This document shows positions 1 through 11,821 of a DNA stretch of 64,000 nucleotides, one piece after another. Position 1 is the stretch's first letter; each line of letters starts with the position of its first letter. Source of the stretch: Purpureocillium takamizusanense (lineage: Eukaryota > Ascomycota > Sordariomycetes > Hypocreales > Ophiocordycipitaceae); contig NC_063076.1 in assembly GCF_022605165.1 (NCBI RefSeq), forward strand, positions 186,001 to 250,000, given 5' to 3'. A model generated the notes under the pieces. The model was given only the letters and a program-made list of their open reading frames with translations, did not search any database and was not told the DNA's origin. Made by a program: the position numbers and the translations under genes.

Positions 1-768
1 TCGATGCGTGCCAAGTGATGCAAGCTTGGAGCGAGGCCTCACCAGCGCCAGCCGGCCATGTCTGCAACTCCATTCATGTGAAGCATCGCCCATGCCAGCA
101 GTCCACCGAAAGCACCAGAGAGGGCCGAAGCAACTACAAAACGTGAGCAAGACTTGAGCTCGACAAGGGCTAGGTTGAGACGTACTGAACAGCACAGCAA
201 TGCGGAATCCGAGTTCTTCGCGTTTGTACCAGTTGCACATGAAGAGCGTCAGGCAGGGGAAAAGACAGCCCTCAAAGAGCCCGAGGAGAACGCGAGTGGC
301 CATGAGCGGGCCAAAGGACGTGACGAAGCCTGTGCTCAGACAAATGATGCCCCACAGGAAAGTGATGACGGGAATGGCCCGGTTGAACTGCAGTCGCTTG
401 ACGAGAATGGCGGCAGGAAACTCTGCGAGGATATAGAAGATGTAAAAGACAGATACGGCAGTCTTAGAGGCCATTCCAGGTCAGCCCCACGTAAATGATG
501 GCGGTCGGGTGATACGTACATTAAGCTGGGATCCTTTGAGGCCAATGTCGTGGGTCATGCCCTGGGTCGCTGCAAAGCCAATGTTGCTTCGATCCAGGTA
601 GCTGATGAGCATGAGCATCATCATGACGGGAGCTATGAAAAAGTCCAGCTTGCGAACAAGCGCACGTTCTCGCTTCCGCCGCTCGGGGTCGTCTGGCCTG
701 CCATTCTCCCTTGCCCCCAGGACGGCCATATGTTGCGCCGGCTTCTCGTCGAACTCTTCAGAGGACAT
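1..768 (-). CDS. MFS transporter, allantoate/anion:cation symporter type (partial, runs off left edge)
   Basis: N-terminal part of a major facilitator of the fungal allantoate/nicotinate permease type (Dal5-like ACS family), a plasma-membrane H+ symporter for organic anions. The start at 768 (MSSEEF) gives the usual acidic cytoplasmic tail, then a first membrane segment ending in the family motif SYLDRSNIGFA. The reading continues through introns at 463-519 and 134-185, each with a good donor and acceptor, into segments reading FYILAEFPAAILVKR and ASALSGAFGGLLAW. A third donor lies at position 42, so the remaining exons lie outside the window. The spliced reading matches the family closely, so the class is well supported; the substrate cannot be told. 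It is divergent from the carboxymuconolactone-decarboxylase-like gene. Confidence 0.9.
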
Positions 769-1397
769 GGCGAACAACGGTGATGAGCTCCCGAGACGAA
801 ACTCGAAAGGACGATGGCGATGATCCAGTAGAAAGATATTTAGCTTGAGACCAGACACAGGCACAGGCCACCATTGCTCAATGACAGTGGCATGGGACAC
901 GAGCAACCGGATTGTTGGTGAACCTCAGGGCGACCAACGACATGCTGACACTCCTTTTTGAGTGTTGCTGATTCAGTCTGTGTCTCGCTTCCACCCTTGG
1001 TGATGCGTCATATCGAATCAGCCCCAACGCCTAGACCGTCTGGAGCGTGGCCCTCATGTTGGAAGGGCAGTGCCGTTGGGCTTGCTTCATGTTGTGGGGG
1101 AGAGTGAAGCCCAGATGCGCAGTCGGACGCCCCCACATCGATGCTGAGCAGGCGCTGCTGCGCACCCGAGACATTCAGGCGTTTACCCCTCAGAGGCTCG
1201 GACATGGCGACGCTCTCAGTGCCGGGACATGCCGTATCGAAAGTCAATTTGAGTGTGATGGTCTGGCTCGTCGGTTCTCATCGCGAGGCAAAAGACTGAG
1301 CACACCTCTGTCAGACGCTGTCACATCATCTAAGACGCGCTCGACAGCACACACCGTACCGGCCTCGCCATACTTCGCAAACTTGATCGCAGCCAAT
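769..1397. promoter_or_regulatory. Divergent intergenic region
   Basis: About 630 bases between the starts of the left-edge MFS gene and the carboxymuconolactone-decarboxylase-like gene. It must hold both promoters. No convincing TATA box or repeated operator was recognised. Open frames here lack family resemblance. Confidence 0.4.
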
Positions 1398-1862
1398 ATG
1401 AGCACCGACACCAACTTGCAAGAGCTGCACAAGAGGCTCTTTGAAGAAGGCCTCAAGGTCAGACGCTCCGTCGTCGGCGACACCTACGTCGACCGCGCCC
1501 TCGCCAACGGTTCCACCGAATTCTCTCGCCCCGGCCAAGAGCTCGTCACGGAATGGTGCTGGGGATACGCGTGGACCCGTCCCGGCCTGGAGAGGAAGCA
1601 GCGCAGCCTGCTCAACATTGGCATGCTCATGGCGTTGAACCGCACGCCCGAGCTTGCGGTGCATATCCGTGGCGCCAGGAACAATGGACTCACCGAGGAG
1701 GAGATCCGGGAGGCAATCCTGCATTGTACCACGTACTGCGGCGTGCCGGCGGGTGTCGAGGCGATGAAGACGGCGGAAAAGGTCCTTGATGAGATGGCGG
1801 AGAAAGGGGAGAAGCAGAGGGAGCTGGGTGGCAAGGCGCAGACGACGGCTGGCGGAACGTGA
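1398..1862 (+). CDS. Carboxymuconolactone decarboxylase-like protein
   Basis: Single-exon gene for a 154-residue protein of the CMD/AhpD-like superfamily. The start at 1398 (MSTDTN) gives the compact family length, while the open frame upstream has no family similarity. Family hallmarks are visible: an N-terminal region with [15 protein letters not shown], then [17 protein letters not shown], then an [11 protein letters not shown] segment where the active-site helix of the family lies. Bacterial PcaC decarboxylates 4-carboxymuconolactone in the protocatechuate branch of the beta-ketoadipate pathway. Fungal paralogues are often uncharacterised, so the exact reaction is open. The protein should be cytosolic, with no signal peptide. 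Flanking permease, regulator and two beta-hydroxyacid dehydrogenases suggest a catabolic role. Confidence 0.88.
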   Translation: MSTDTNLQELHKRLFEEGLKVRRSVVGDTYVDRALANGSTEFSRPGQELVTEWCWGYAWTRPGLERKQRSLLNIGMLMALNRTPELAVHIRGARNNGLTEEEIREAILHCTTYCGVPAGVEAMKTAEKVLDEMAEKGEKQRELGGKAQTTAGGT

Positions 1863-2192
1863 TGAATTGACCTTTGGTGTTCTCACGGCATTCTCATTCT
1901 CTAGAGTGACTTTGTTCAAGCGATGTCGGCGATGATGAGCCTCGCATGGTGGGTGAATGTATGCAGCGGGCTTCAGGCGTGATGGCGGAAACGAGGCGTT
2001 TACAGTTGCCCGCAATTGGACTGGACCTATGGCGCAGTGCGGTCCATCGTGCTCACTACTAGATGGCGTGCGGAGTGGAATTTACAGTGTGTGACAGCCT
2101 CCAGGGCTATGCTGGAGCGGGCGAGCATCGTTGTGGACCTGGCCGGGCAGCACCTTCCACGACAAACTCGCACCACCGCACGGTCTTCCATC
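1863..2192. other. Short intergenic region before the C2H2 regulator
   Basis: Roughly 330 bases holding the end of the CMD-like transcript and the 5' leader of the transcription factor gene. The regulator's frame is open back to 2016 with an in-frame ATG at 2109, so its start could lie further upstream. Nothing else is recognised. Confidence 0.4.
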
Positions 2193-5059
2193 ATGACAGC
2201 CCTGTTGCCAACATGCTCCCCGTCCTCAAGTGAGATTGCTCCCGCTCCTTCGTCATCGCCGCGTCTTGCGCGTCTCCAAATGCGTTCCAACGACTCGATT
2301 CACGCCGTCGCCGCCGTCGCCGCCGTCGCCGGCAACAGCAGAGCGTATCCTCGGCGCAAAACCCCGAAGCGATTCCATTGCGAGCTCTGCCCGAAGCACT
2401 TTGGCCGGCTAGAGCATCTCCAACGCCACCAAAGAACGCGTACGTTCACCTCGACAGAGGCTCCGGATCACGGCTGGAGCATACGCCGCCAGCTAACAAA
2501 CCCTGTAGATACGCAGGAGAGGCCGTTTGCCTGCGCCATCTGCCCATCCCGGTTCGCAAGAAGGTGAGCACCGTTCGTCACAATACGCGACATGCTTGTT
2601 GACCGCCGAGATGCCGCCTCTACAGCGATTTATTGATTCGGCATGGGCGACTATCTCACAACAGTAATTCCAGCAGCCGTGGGCTGCATCCTGGCCCGAG
2701 CCCCCTCGAAAGTGGTGGTGGATTCTCGGGGCCAGAGCGAACGCTGAGCGCGACAAGCCCTGGAACCAGCATCCAAGCTTGCGCGTTGGGAATCGTCGAA
2801 CCTGCCGTCAATGACCATCAGCCCGACGATTGCCCCATGGACGTAACCGCAACGGACGTACGGCAAGGCAAATTCCAGGACAGCTTCGCGAATGACACGG
2901 CCCACGGCGACGCTGCATCAGCTGGCGATTCCGTCGGGCCCGATCTCAGCGAGGACACGGAGCCGGCACGTTTGTCTCCCCTCACGGCCCCCGTCGTTGA
3001 CCCAGGTCTCCTGCCCGAACCAGACGACACAGACATGGACTTCTACACCTTTAACAGCTTTGCCAACTTCTTGGAGAATGCGCCGCTGCCGTCCTTTTAT
3101 TTCTCGTCGCTGCTCACCACGGAACAGCCGCTGCCGTTCCTCTCGCCCCCAGATTGGGGCGAGACACGCGACGAGCTGGACGTGGGATGCCAAACGATCA
3201 CGTATGAGCGACAAGAGGGCTTGGCCGACGAGCCTGACTCGTTCTCGCGATTGGGATCGAGGCTCCCGTCACTGCAACCAGAGGAACCGCGCCCGGGTCG
3301 CCGACACCCGAGCCCTTGCCCTCAGGAAACGGACGGACACAGTCACATAAGATACCCAACACGCGTCCCGGACATATCGAACAGCGACAGGCAGCTCTTG
3401 CAGCACGCGGTAGCGGACTTCAGCGCTGTTCTACGAGGCTTTCGGCTTCCGACACGCCTGACGCTAGCCCGCTACGTGCGCGGATACGTTGATGGCTTCC
3501 ACGAGCACCTCCCATTTCTCCACATTCCGTCAATGTGCGTCGCGACATGCTCTATTGAGCTCATTCTAGCAATGGCCGCTGTCGGAGCTCAATACTGCTT
3601 CGAGGCCGATGAGGGCTTGGCCCTGTTCCATGCCGCCAGGGCCATCGCCACGGAGCGCATTAGGCGGCGAGACGCAAGGGTCGCAGAGGTAGGACGCGGT
3701 CACGGGAGCGTGCGTTCTTCTTCCTCCAACGTCACCAGCTCGCTGAGCCCCGACGGCCAACACGACTCGAGGTCGAACTATACGTTCAATGGGCCACTTG
3801 GGCTCCCGTCGGAGAAGGGCGAGCACAGTGACGCAGCGTCCCCGAAGGAGCATTTGCTGCAGTCAGCCCAGGCGCTTCTTATCCTCATGGCCATGGCCAC
3901 GTGGGCCAAATACAAGGAGATACTGCGGGAGGCTCTAGCAATACAGAGCATCCTTGCCAGCTTAGTTCGGGAGGACGGATTGAGCCTGGCCCCTTGGGAT
4001 GAGCGCCCCGGCTCATGGGAGGAATGGGCTCAGTTCGAGTCGCACTTGAGGACCAAGTACACCGTCTTCTGCTTCTTCAACCTCCACTGCATTGTCTACG
4101 ACATACCCCCCCTAATACTGAACTCGGAGCTGCACATGCCATTGCCATGCGCGACTGCCCTGTTCAAAGCCACTACGGAGGCCCAATGGAGAGAGGGGCT
4201 GAAGCGAACGCACCAGAAACCCCTCGACTTTCAGGATTCGCTGCGTCGGTTGTTCACCAGCAATAGCAGCGACACCCTGCAGAGCCATTCGTCGCTGGGC
4301 AACTACGTGCTCATTCACGCCATATTCCAGCACATCTTCTTCGTGCGGCAATCAGCTCGATGCCGCTCTGACTCGCCTGAGCTCACTGCAGAAGAGCTGC
4401 GGCCTTTGGACCAGGTGGTGCGCAACTGGCAGTCCAGCTGGAAACGCAGCCCCGAATCGTCTCTCAATCCTCTGGACCCGAATGGCCCCGTCGCATTCAA
4501 CTCGACGGCTCTCCTTCGCCTGGCCTACATCCGCCTCAACATGGACACCGGGCCCGGCCGAGCCCTGGGCACGCGCGATCCGCTGCAGATAGCGCACGCA
4601 CTGCGAGATACTCCCGCGATCAAACGGAGCCCCAAATTAATCCGCGCTTTGCTTCACTCCGCCCATGCTCTCAGCATACCCATTCGGATTGGGATCCGCC
4701 TGGTGGCCAAGACGCAGACCTTTATATGGTCAATCCAGCACTCGCTTTGCTCGCTGGAGTGCGCGTTGCTGCTCAGCAAATGGCTAGAGGCCATCTCGAT
4801 GCTCGGGGCGGACCCCAGTCCGGCCATTTCAGACAGCGAGATGCGGATCCTGTCGCTCGTCAGAACCGTACTGGAGGAGACCGAGTTTAGAGTACCTACC
4901 GACGAGCAGCTGATGAGCCTGTCGCAGCTCGCCAAGCACCTCAACGTAGGAGTGCTGCGGGTGTGGGCGGCAGTCTTCAAGGGCGCCCAGACGTGGGCCA
5001 TTGTCGAGGTGATTGGCGATTCCCTGGACATGTATGCGGACATTTTAGAGACAACGTGA
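2193..5059 (+). CDS. C2H2 zinc-finger transcription factor with fungal-specific regulatory domain
   Basis: Nuclear regulator with two adjacent C2H2 fingers and a long fungal_trans middle region. Three exons: 2193-2439, 2509-2563 and 2626-5059. Intron 2440-2508 (branch GCTAAC) splits the canonical finger linker and restores HTQERPFAC when removed. Intron 2564-2625 restores the second finger, reading FARRSDLLIRH. The fingers are CELCPKHFGRLEHLQRH and CAICPSRFARR-SDLLIRH. Acidic and Ser/Pro-rich stretches follow, then a conserved segment around YVRGYVDGFHEHLPFLHIPS, typical of the C2H2 plus PF04082 class. The start at 2193 is the first ATG close to the fingers with a sensible N-terminus; in-frame ATGs at 2109 and 2280 are alternatives. 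Its position suggests local control of the surrounding dehydrogenase and transporter genes, which is inference only. Confidence 0.88.
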
Positions 5060-5261
5060 GCCGCCGCCGCCTGGACTGTAACCCCCACATCGGTTGCGTG
5101 AACCGGCTGTCAGAGCCAGCTCTCGTGTCTGACGTGGGGCAGACTCAGCATGCCCGCGACGCCGAGCGTGTCCCGGAGCACCGCATCAAGCCCATCACAC
5201 TCTCCTTGCATCTCTATACCTTCACTAACGTGTAATACATCGATTGCCTTGAATCACGACT

Positions 5262-6272
5262 ATGATGGATCTTCCTCAACGCTATGGCTTCATCGGACTG
5301 GGTGTTATGGGTTGGGGCATGGCCAACAACCTGAGGGCCAAAATCCCAGCATCGGCTACCTTTTGTGTCTGCGAGATCTCCGACAAGAGGCTGGGTGAGT
5401 GGTTGGCACAAGCTCCTGGCCCAGTCTCAGTTGCCGCCAGCCCAAAGGCGGTGATTGAGCAGAGTGTAAGTCAACGTCACTGCCTCGCGTTTCTGGTCTA
5501 ACGCGGCGTGTAGGACGTCGTGATCACTATGCTGCCCGCGGGGCAACACGTCTCCTCCGTCTTCACTGATCCCAACACTGGCATGCTGTCAGCGGATGCG
5601 TCCCATCTGAAGAACAAGCTCTTTCTTGAATGCTCAACGATAGACATTGTGACGTCGCTGCGTTTGGCCGCCGAGGTCAAGACACTCCAACACTGCGACT
5701 TCATCGATGCACCAGTTTCGGGCGGAGTGCACGGCGCCAACACGGGTACACTATCTCTGATGGTAGGGTGTGACTCGTCCGAGCTATTCGACCGCATCAA
5801 ACCCATTCTGAGCTTCCTTGGCAAGTCGGAAAACATCTTTCACTGCGGCGGCGTGAGCGCTGGGCTGGCCACCAAGCAGATCAACAACTACTTGTCGTGC
5901 ATCACCATGCTCGGGACGTGCGAGGCAATGACTTTGGGTCTGCGCTCGGGCCTAGACCCAAAAACGTTGGCCGAAGTCATCAAGGTCTCTACTGGGGCTT
6001 GCTACAACTGTGGTGATCAGAATCCCGTGCGTGGAGTGTCAAGTCTGGCCTCGGCGTCGCGAGACTTTGAGGCCGGATTCACTACGGAGATGGCTAAAGG
6101 GGTACTGGACATGGCCTTGAGTCACGGGGATGCGGTCGGGGCCAAGTCAGTCCTCGGCGGTGTGGTGTCGGAGTTTTACGAGCGTGCGGCGCGGCATCCT
6201 CAATGCAAGGGCAAGGACTTTCGGTCAATCTTCAAGTTGTTCTCGGAGGATGACGCCAAGGACCTTGAATAG
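5262..6272 (+). CDS. 3-hydroxyisobutyrate dehydrogenase-like (beta-hydroxyacid dehydrogenase) A
   Basis: NAD(P)-dependent beta-hydroxyacid dehydrogenase of 320 residues in two exons, 5262-5465 and 5514-6272. The 48-nt intron has donor GTAAGT and branch TCTAAC, and its removal joins VIEQS to DVVITMLPAG in frame. The dinucleotide-binding fold begins YGFIGLGVMGWGMANNL, the substrate motif is DAPVSGGVHGANTG, and the catalytic Lys sits in ATKQINNYL. No mitochondrial presequence is evident, so it may not be the canonical valine-pathway enzyme. Such enzymes oxidise hydroxy-isobutyrate, tartronate semialdehyde, glycerate or similar acids. It is tail-to-tail with a paralogue only 87 bases away. Confidence 0.93.
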
Positions 6273-6359
6273 ACTAAGGGGAGCATATCCTAGCAAATAT
6301 ATGTTCGTTTGAGATCTAGACTACTGACGGCCTTGAGCTGCTTTGCTTCGTGCATATAC

Positions 6360-7535
6360 TCATCTATCGGCGCTGTCGCTCTCATTCAACCACTTATACA
6401 CTACCCTCGCATCCTTGCCTCGGTATCTCTCATCTCTCATGACCTCCTCGAACGCGCTTTGCGTCGGCGCATCCAAGATGGTCCTCGCGCCAACCTCCTG
6501 CGCCAGCTTTGTGCCCATGCCCAACACCTTGGAGCACAGCTCGATCCTGAACCCGCCCTCGTACCCATTCGTGCTCGGCACATGGGGCTGCACCCCGGGC
6601 ACAGGATTGCTCTTGCTCGTCACCCAGCACTGTCCGCTGCTGGCATTCATGACCTCTGTCAGCAGCTTGGGATCCAGCCCCGCCTTGACGCCCATGTTGA
6701 GCGCCTCAGACGCTGCCAGCGACGTGATTGCGCTCAGATAGTTGTTGATGATCTTGAAGGCCGTGCCCGCGCCGACATTGCCGCACAGGAAGATGCCGCT
6801 CTCGTTGCCCATGTGTTTTAGGTAGGACCTGACCAGGGGAAAGACGCTCCCCTCCGAGGATGCCGCCGCGGGGCAGCCAACCATAAAGGTCAGGCTGCCT
6901 GCCACGGCGCCCATGGGACCGCCCGAGACGGGTGCGTCGACGAAGGTGAGCGAGTTGAAGAGCTTGCTGGAGGAGAGCTCTTGGGTGGCCTTGGCGACGG
7001 CATTGATGGTGGCGGTCTCGATGGTTCCGCACTCCATGATGAGCTTTGGTTCGGGTTCATGATTCCGAGCGGCACCGGCTGACAGGGCACCGGCTAAAAT
7101 GCCTGTCTCGTCATCGAGGTAAACGGATCTGACTGCGCCGGGGGTGGGCAGCATGGTGATGATTGTGTTCTGTGCCCGTCAGTCTCGACATCAGTCGCAA
7201 AGGTGCATGTGGTGGTCCACAGTCTGCACGCTTACCGCCGCTCGTGCCGCCTCGAAGCCGTTTGGCACCGTTCTCACGGACAATGCTCTGCCCTGCGCCT
7301 CGTTCTGAAAGCGCTGGAGGAACTCCTCGTGTACGTCACAGATGAGAAACGACTTTTCTGCGCCGAGCCCCTTGACGAGGTTCATTGCCATGGGGTAGCC
7401 CATGACACCGAGGCCTGAACCCGCATCAGCAGAAGAAACGCAACGCGGCCTTGACATGGCTCATGTCTGCGTGCTGGGCTTACCGATAAAGGCGACCGTG
7501 TCGGCCGGCGAGGACGGTGAGGTGGGTGTCGCCAT
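6360..7535 (-). CDS. 3-hydroxyisobutyrate dehydrogenase-like (beta-hydroxyacid dehydrogenase) B
   Basis: Second member of the same family, 346 residues in three exons: 7535-7484, 7414-7236 and 7169-6360. Introns 7415-7483 and 7170-7235 have good donors (GTAAGC in both). Their removal gives the binding motif VAFIGLGVMGYPMAMNLV and then AANTIITMLPTP. The substrate motif is DAPVSGGPMGAVAG and the catalytic Lys lies in TAFKIINNYLSA. Compared with its neighbour it shares the fold and C-terminal GKD motif (RYRGKDARVVYKW here, CKGKDFRSIFKLF there) but is clearly diverged, so the pair is an old duplication or two separate family members rather than a recent copy. Convergent layout; the substrate is unknown. 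Confidence 0.93.
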
Positions 7536-8187
7536 GATCAATGATGCGTTCCTCTGGCTTGAATATTCTGCGGTTGGGCTGTTTGAATCGAGGCTGTCGT
7601 GAACCAAAACGTCCTCTGCGTCGATACTGCACGGCAAAGCCCCAACACGTTGTACAATATACGTTACTTGGTACAGTATACCTTGGCTAGGTCGGAGCTC
7701 GCAGCGGCAAGCAGAGCTTCCCCACATCGCAGCGGTTGCCGGCCAGCATTCATACTTGTGGATGTGGGGAGGGGTATGAATCTGCAGCGTGCTCGTGCGG
7801 GGAACACCGAATGCGCCACGGCCGAAGTCCTTGGGTTCACGCAAACAGGTTATCCGACCGTCTCGCCGTCTACCTCGCCATGTACCAGCGGCGAAGACGG
7901 CAGCAGTCTTGTTGATATTTCTGTGGACGGCGTTGGCGCGACCATCCCTATGTCCGGCACGAAGCTGATTACCGCTTTCGGATGCCCAGTATAGCACATA
8001 GGAGTTGTATTGCATCTATACTGGGAACCCAGACAACTCAGTGGTTGCCTCAGAGAGCACGTGTGTGATGGTTCTAAGCTAAGAGACAACCTGGCACACA
8101 AGGACGAATAGGGGTTGGACCCGATGAGCCGACCACGCCCGGCTGGACCCTACTCTCTATAGATACTCTGCCCGTAGAAGAAGCGCC
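7536..8187. other. Intergenic region with a 10-bp inverted repeat
   Basis: About 650 bases between the start of dehydrogenase B and the 3' end of the TRI12-type pump. It should carry the promoter of dehydrogenase B. A perfect inverted repeat, CCCAGTATAG at 7985-7994 and CTATACTGGG at 8016-8025 with a 21-nt spacer, is the only structure seen. It could be a hairpin near the pump's transcript end or a dyad operator. Confidence 0.4.
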
Positions 8188-10220
8188 TCATGCTTCTGAG
8201 GTGCCATGCCGACGATGCGAGCGGGCGTGCAGATCCTCAACCGGCGCATCTACCCGATAGTTCATCTCCTTGCTTTGATCGTCGAGGAAGAAGCAAAGCA
8301 CACAGGCAAACGCCCCAAAAGGGGCCGCGATGATAAATACAATCCTGATGCTGTCGGCAAACGCTTGCTTCAAGGCTGCCACGCCTGCAGCGATAATTGC
8401 CGGCGTGACGCTGGGGACTTTCATCAAAGCAGCCTCATCTTTGCCAGCAATCGCCGTCACAAAGGCCTCCACCGAAGTTGCGGGGAGACCGGCAGAGATC
8501 GCTGCCTTTGACACGTAGCTGACAATGTTTGGCTGCAGGCGATTGCTCACCGCAGAACTGTAGACGGCAGTGAAGATGGTGGCTGCGCAGGCGCGGCTCG
8601 TGATGGCCAGGGCCGTCCCCGTGGCGATGAGAGAGTGTGGAGTCGACAGCTGAATGCCGGCAGTGATGAGGATGAGCGGCCCGCCAAAGGCCATGCCAGA
8701 CATGCCGGCGAAAACGCAAGCCCGTACAGAATCTCCCGGCTGGATGGTCGCGAACCCAACCATGCCGCCCGTGAGGATGACGAGTCCGGCGAACAGCGGC
8801 ACGCGGATGGACTTGGCCGTGACGCTCCAGTAGGCCCAGAACAGTGTTGCGGCCCCTCCCATCAGCCAAAAGGGTTGCTCGCGCCCGGCGACCAACAGGA
8901 GGTCCTGCTCGAAAAGAGACGTCGTGCTGCAGACAAGACGTTTTAGCGATGCGATCGTGCGAGGGGCACAGACAAAGTTGCAAGACTCACAGCAGCGGAT
9001 AGAAGATGACCCAGGCGAACAGTATAACCCCTTCAACGAAAATGAGTATAAGAAACAACCCAAGGACGCGGCCGGCGTTTGGTCCCGGGCGGAACAAGTC
9101 GTGGTGTGCCATGCCGGTTTTGGTGCCTTTCCACTCATACGCAAAGAAGGCGAGCAGCGTGACGAGTCCGGCCACGATGGTGGTCAGAACCCTGGCGTTG
9201 GTCCACGCATACAGCCCGCCGCCTAGATTGAGACCGACCAAGAAGAGTGTGAGTCCCGTGGTGAACAGCCCGACTCCGATGAGATCGAGAGCCATGAGCT
9301 TCTGCCCCAGCGTCAGATGGTCGTAGACTGTGTGTCTCTTCAGCGGCCGGTACCCGACAAAGATGCATATGGCGCAGGCCCCCCAGAGTGCCATTTGAAG
9401 CCACTGGCCGACGTTAGCGGAAAATCGACACCTTGAAGCGTTATGGCGACGACTGACAAAGTACTTGCGCCAACCATTTGCGGGGTCATGACGACTGAGG
9501 GCGCCGATGATGAGCGGCCCCGCCGAGGAGGCAAGAGCAGCGGCAACGTTGACGATGGATTGCACCACTTGACAGGGTCAGCCCGAGGCTTACACAGACG
9601 AAAAGGGGGGCCATGTCAACGTACTCGGCCGCCACTTTTTCGGCAGGATCTCGCTGGGAACACAATAGGCCAATGCGGTGGAGGAGAACCCGAACCCGAT
9701 GAGGACCTGGGCCGCGATGAGTCTGTATATGCTCTGCGACCCGGGTGCAATGGCCGAGCCGACGAAGGCAATCCCGCAGCAGACGACCATGATGAACTTT
9801 CTGGCTTGAAACGTGTCCGACGCCGAGGCAACGACCGGTGCCAGGACGGCTTGAACAAGGGACAGGGCGTTGGGTACCCAGGCCTGCGCGGGTACATTGT
9901 GAAGGCTTTCACCGATGCTCTCCAACTACAGTCCAGACTGTATCAGTCGACGCCTTGGCTATAGCGTTCATGTGCGTCCAGTCACTTACAACGACGGGTG
10001 GCCCTTGCAGAGCAATAATCTGGACAAAGTTGAGCATCAGCATGGCCAAGAGGGCAATGTACGTGCGCAGATGAAGCTCAGGCTCCTCTTCGGTATTCGA
10101 GTACACGAGGTTGGCCTCGCTGGCGGGACGTGACTTTTCATCGTCTACTACTGTGTCTTCGCGGTGCTGCGTCTGGCCAGCCTTCAAGTCCGCCTCTATG
10201 GCAGTCTGTGTGGTGGTCAT
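8188..10220 (-). CDS. MFS efflux pump, TRI12 / siderophore-iron transporter-like
   Basis: A 14-membrane-segment major facilitator of the fungal trichothecene efflux pump type, 597 residues, the family's usual length. Five exons: 10220-9990, 9925-9625, 9567-9458, 9403-8991 and 8926-8188. Introns 9926-9989, 9568-9624, 9404-9457 and 8927-8990 each restore family sequence, for example KKWRP-MVQSIVNVAAALASS and GWRKYF-WLQMALWG. The 54-nt intron keeps frame and uses a less typical GTCAGT donor. Motifs include VPSEILPKKWR after the fourth or fifth membrane segment, a conserved signature of this group. Alternative start ATGs lie at 10247 and 10256. The pump exports toxic metabolites or takes up siderophores; no trichothecene or siderophore synthesis gene is nearby, so its cargo is unknown. 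Confidence 0.9.
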
Positions 10221-11821
10221 GGAAGCTTCACAGGGCTGTTTCTTCATGTATTTGATTTTCTCGTCAAGGGCACGATGCCGTTGACGGTATACTTGAGCGA
10301 GGCCCTGACCCGGGGCACTGGTCAATATTATCCTCAGATTGATGTCTGAGCACACCAAACCAACGGTCGTCGACAGGTCCCACATGGTTGGCAGCCCAAT
10401 GTGGAGAATCTGGGGAAGATGCAGACTGGAATCCGGGGGAGGGTCCAATTGAACATGAAGACTCCACTGCTTTCACCTACACTTGATCCCGGCCTCTCGT
10501 GGGGGATACCCGAATGATTCAGGGACACGTTGACGTAGCACGAGGTTCGTCAGCTATCGGGTGCCACAGGCCAGATATCTTGACAATGATCCCTACACCA
10601 CAGGTATCGGAGAAACTAGGCAACGCCGGTTCATAAACTTCCTTAGCAATGACCCTGGCCGAGCGTTTGTTATCGATGGCCTAAGGCAAGACTCCTTACG
10701 TTAAGCCGCGTACACTATTGCGGATAGCGGCCCCTTTGCATCCGACGGGGCTTATCCATTCGCCGCGGGACATGGCATGGTTACCATGTGTTGCAGCATT
10801 GGCATCGACTTGGGGCCAAGGACGTTCCAAGGGTGTATAAGTCTCCATCATCCAGAAAAGGGAGACACTGTACTCATCGTTCGCACAGTAACGGCGACGA
10901 CAACATGCCTTCAGTCTCGAGATTTGCCGATGCCATCGCCATCAGTCATTGACGGTCCAATACGATATAGAGACTTCCGCGGAGCGTCTGGCATCGCACG
11001 GGCGCTATCGCTGGCAAGCACGAGCTGTCGTCAAAGACGGTTTCGTACTGGACCAACCTTGCAAAGACCGGACTGTTGGAATTCGTTCTACGGATAGCAT
11101 CATGACATTGCAGTGCAGGGGGTCATGGAAGGGGACGGGTGGCAATACGCAACAACCATCGGTGGGCGAGTCCCCTGTTTCCACCGGTAATCATTTACAC
11201 CAAAGGCTTCCATATTCATCCAGAAGCATCGCCTTCTAAACGGCCAAGCCATCGGAACGAGGGTCAAGATCGATTCCGGCATGCTCCACGCCCGCCGTAA
11301 TAGCCTGTGGGCATGAGGACCGCAGTTGGACTTGGTGCGGGGTTCAGCCGGAGCTTCATGTAGTCGCCATGTTATGGTATGTAGGTATGACGTCTGGTCT
11401 GACCCTATTCACGCATTATTCGTATAATCCGTAGGTAGGAATCGAACAATACCGCGCGGCCACCACGATGGGCAGCTACGTCAAGGCCACCGACTGTTCG
11501 TGTGTACAATGCACCATTCGCCAATGCACCATCTCCGCACCGTCATGAAGAGCCTCGGCTGGCCCCGCGCGCGGTCCCAAATCTGGAGGCCGAATTCGCG
11601 TAGCGCTCCGCTGTCGGAATCGGAACTGGTTCCACAACATGGCGCAGGCGAGATAACGTGCAAAGTAGTACATAAATTTGAATCAAACCTTGTGGCATAA
11701 GAACGGTGGTACAGTATGATAAGACCAGGTTGACGTGCACCAGACTCTGGTATCGTGGCAGCCCTCCCCGCCACTGCTGCCATCAGACACGCCCAGCCAT
11801 TCACAGCCCTTGACACGCACC
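10221..11821. other. Gene-poor divergent intergenic region
   Basis: 1.6 kb between the starts of the pump and the carboxylesterase. Small open frames occur on both strands but none has a signal peptide, a family motif or convincing introns. The region must hold both promoters. No repeat or mobile element is recognised. Confidence 0.45.
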
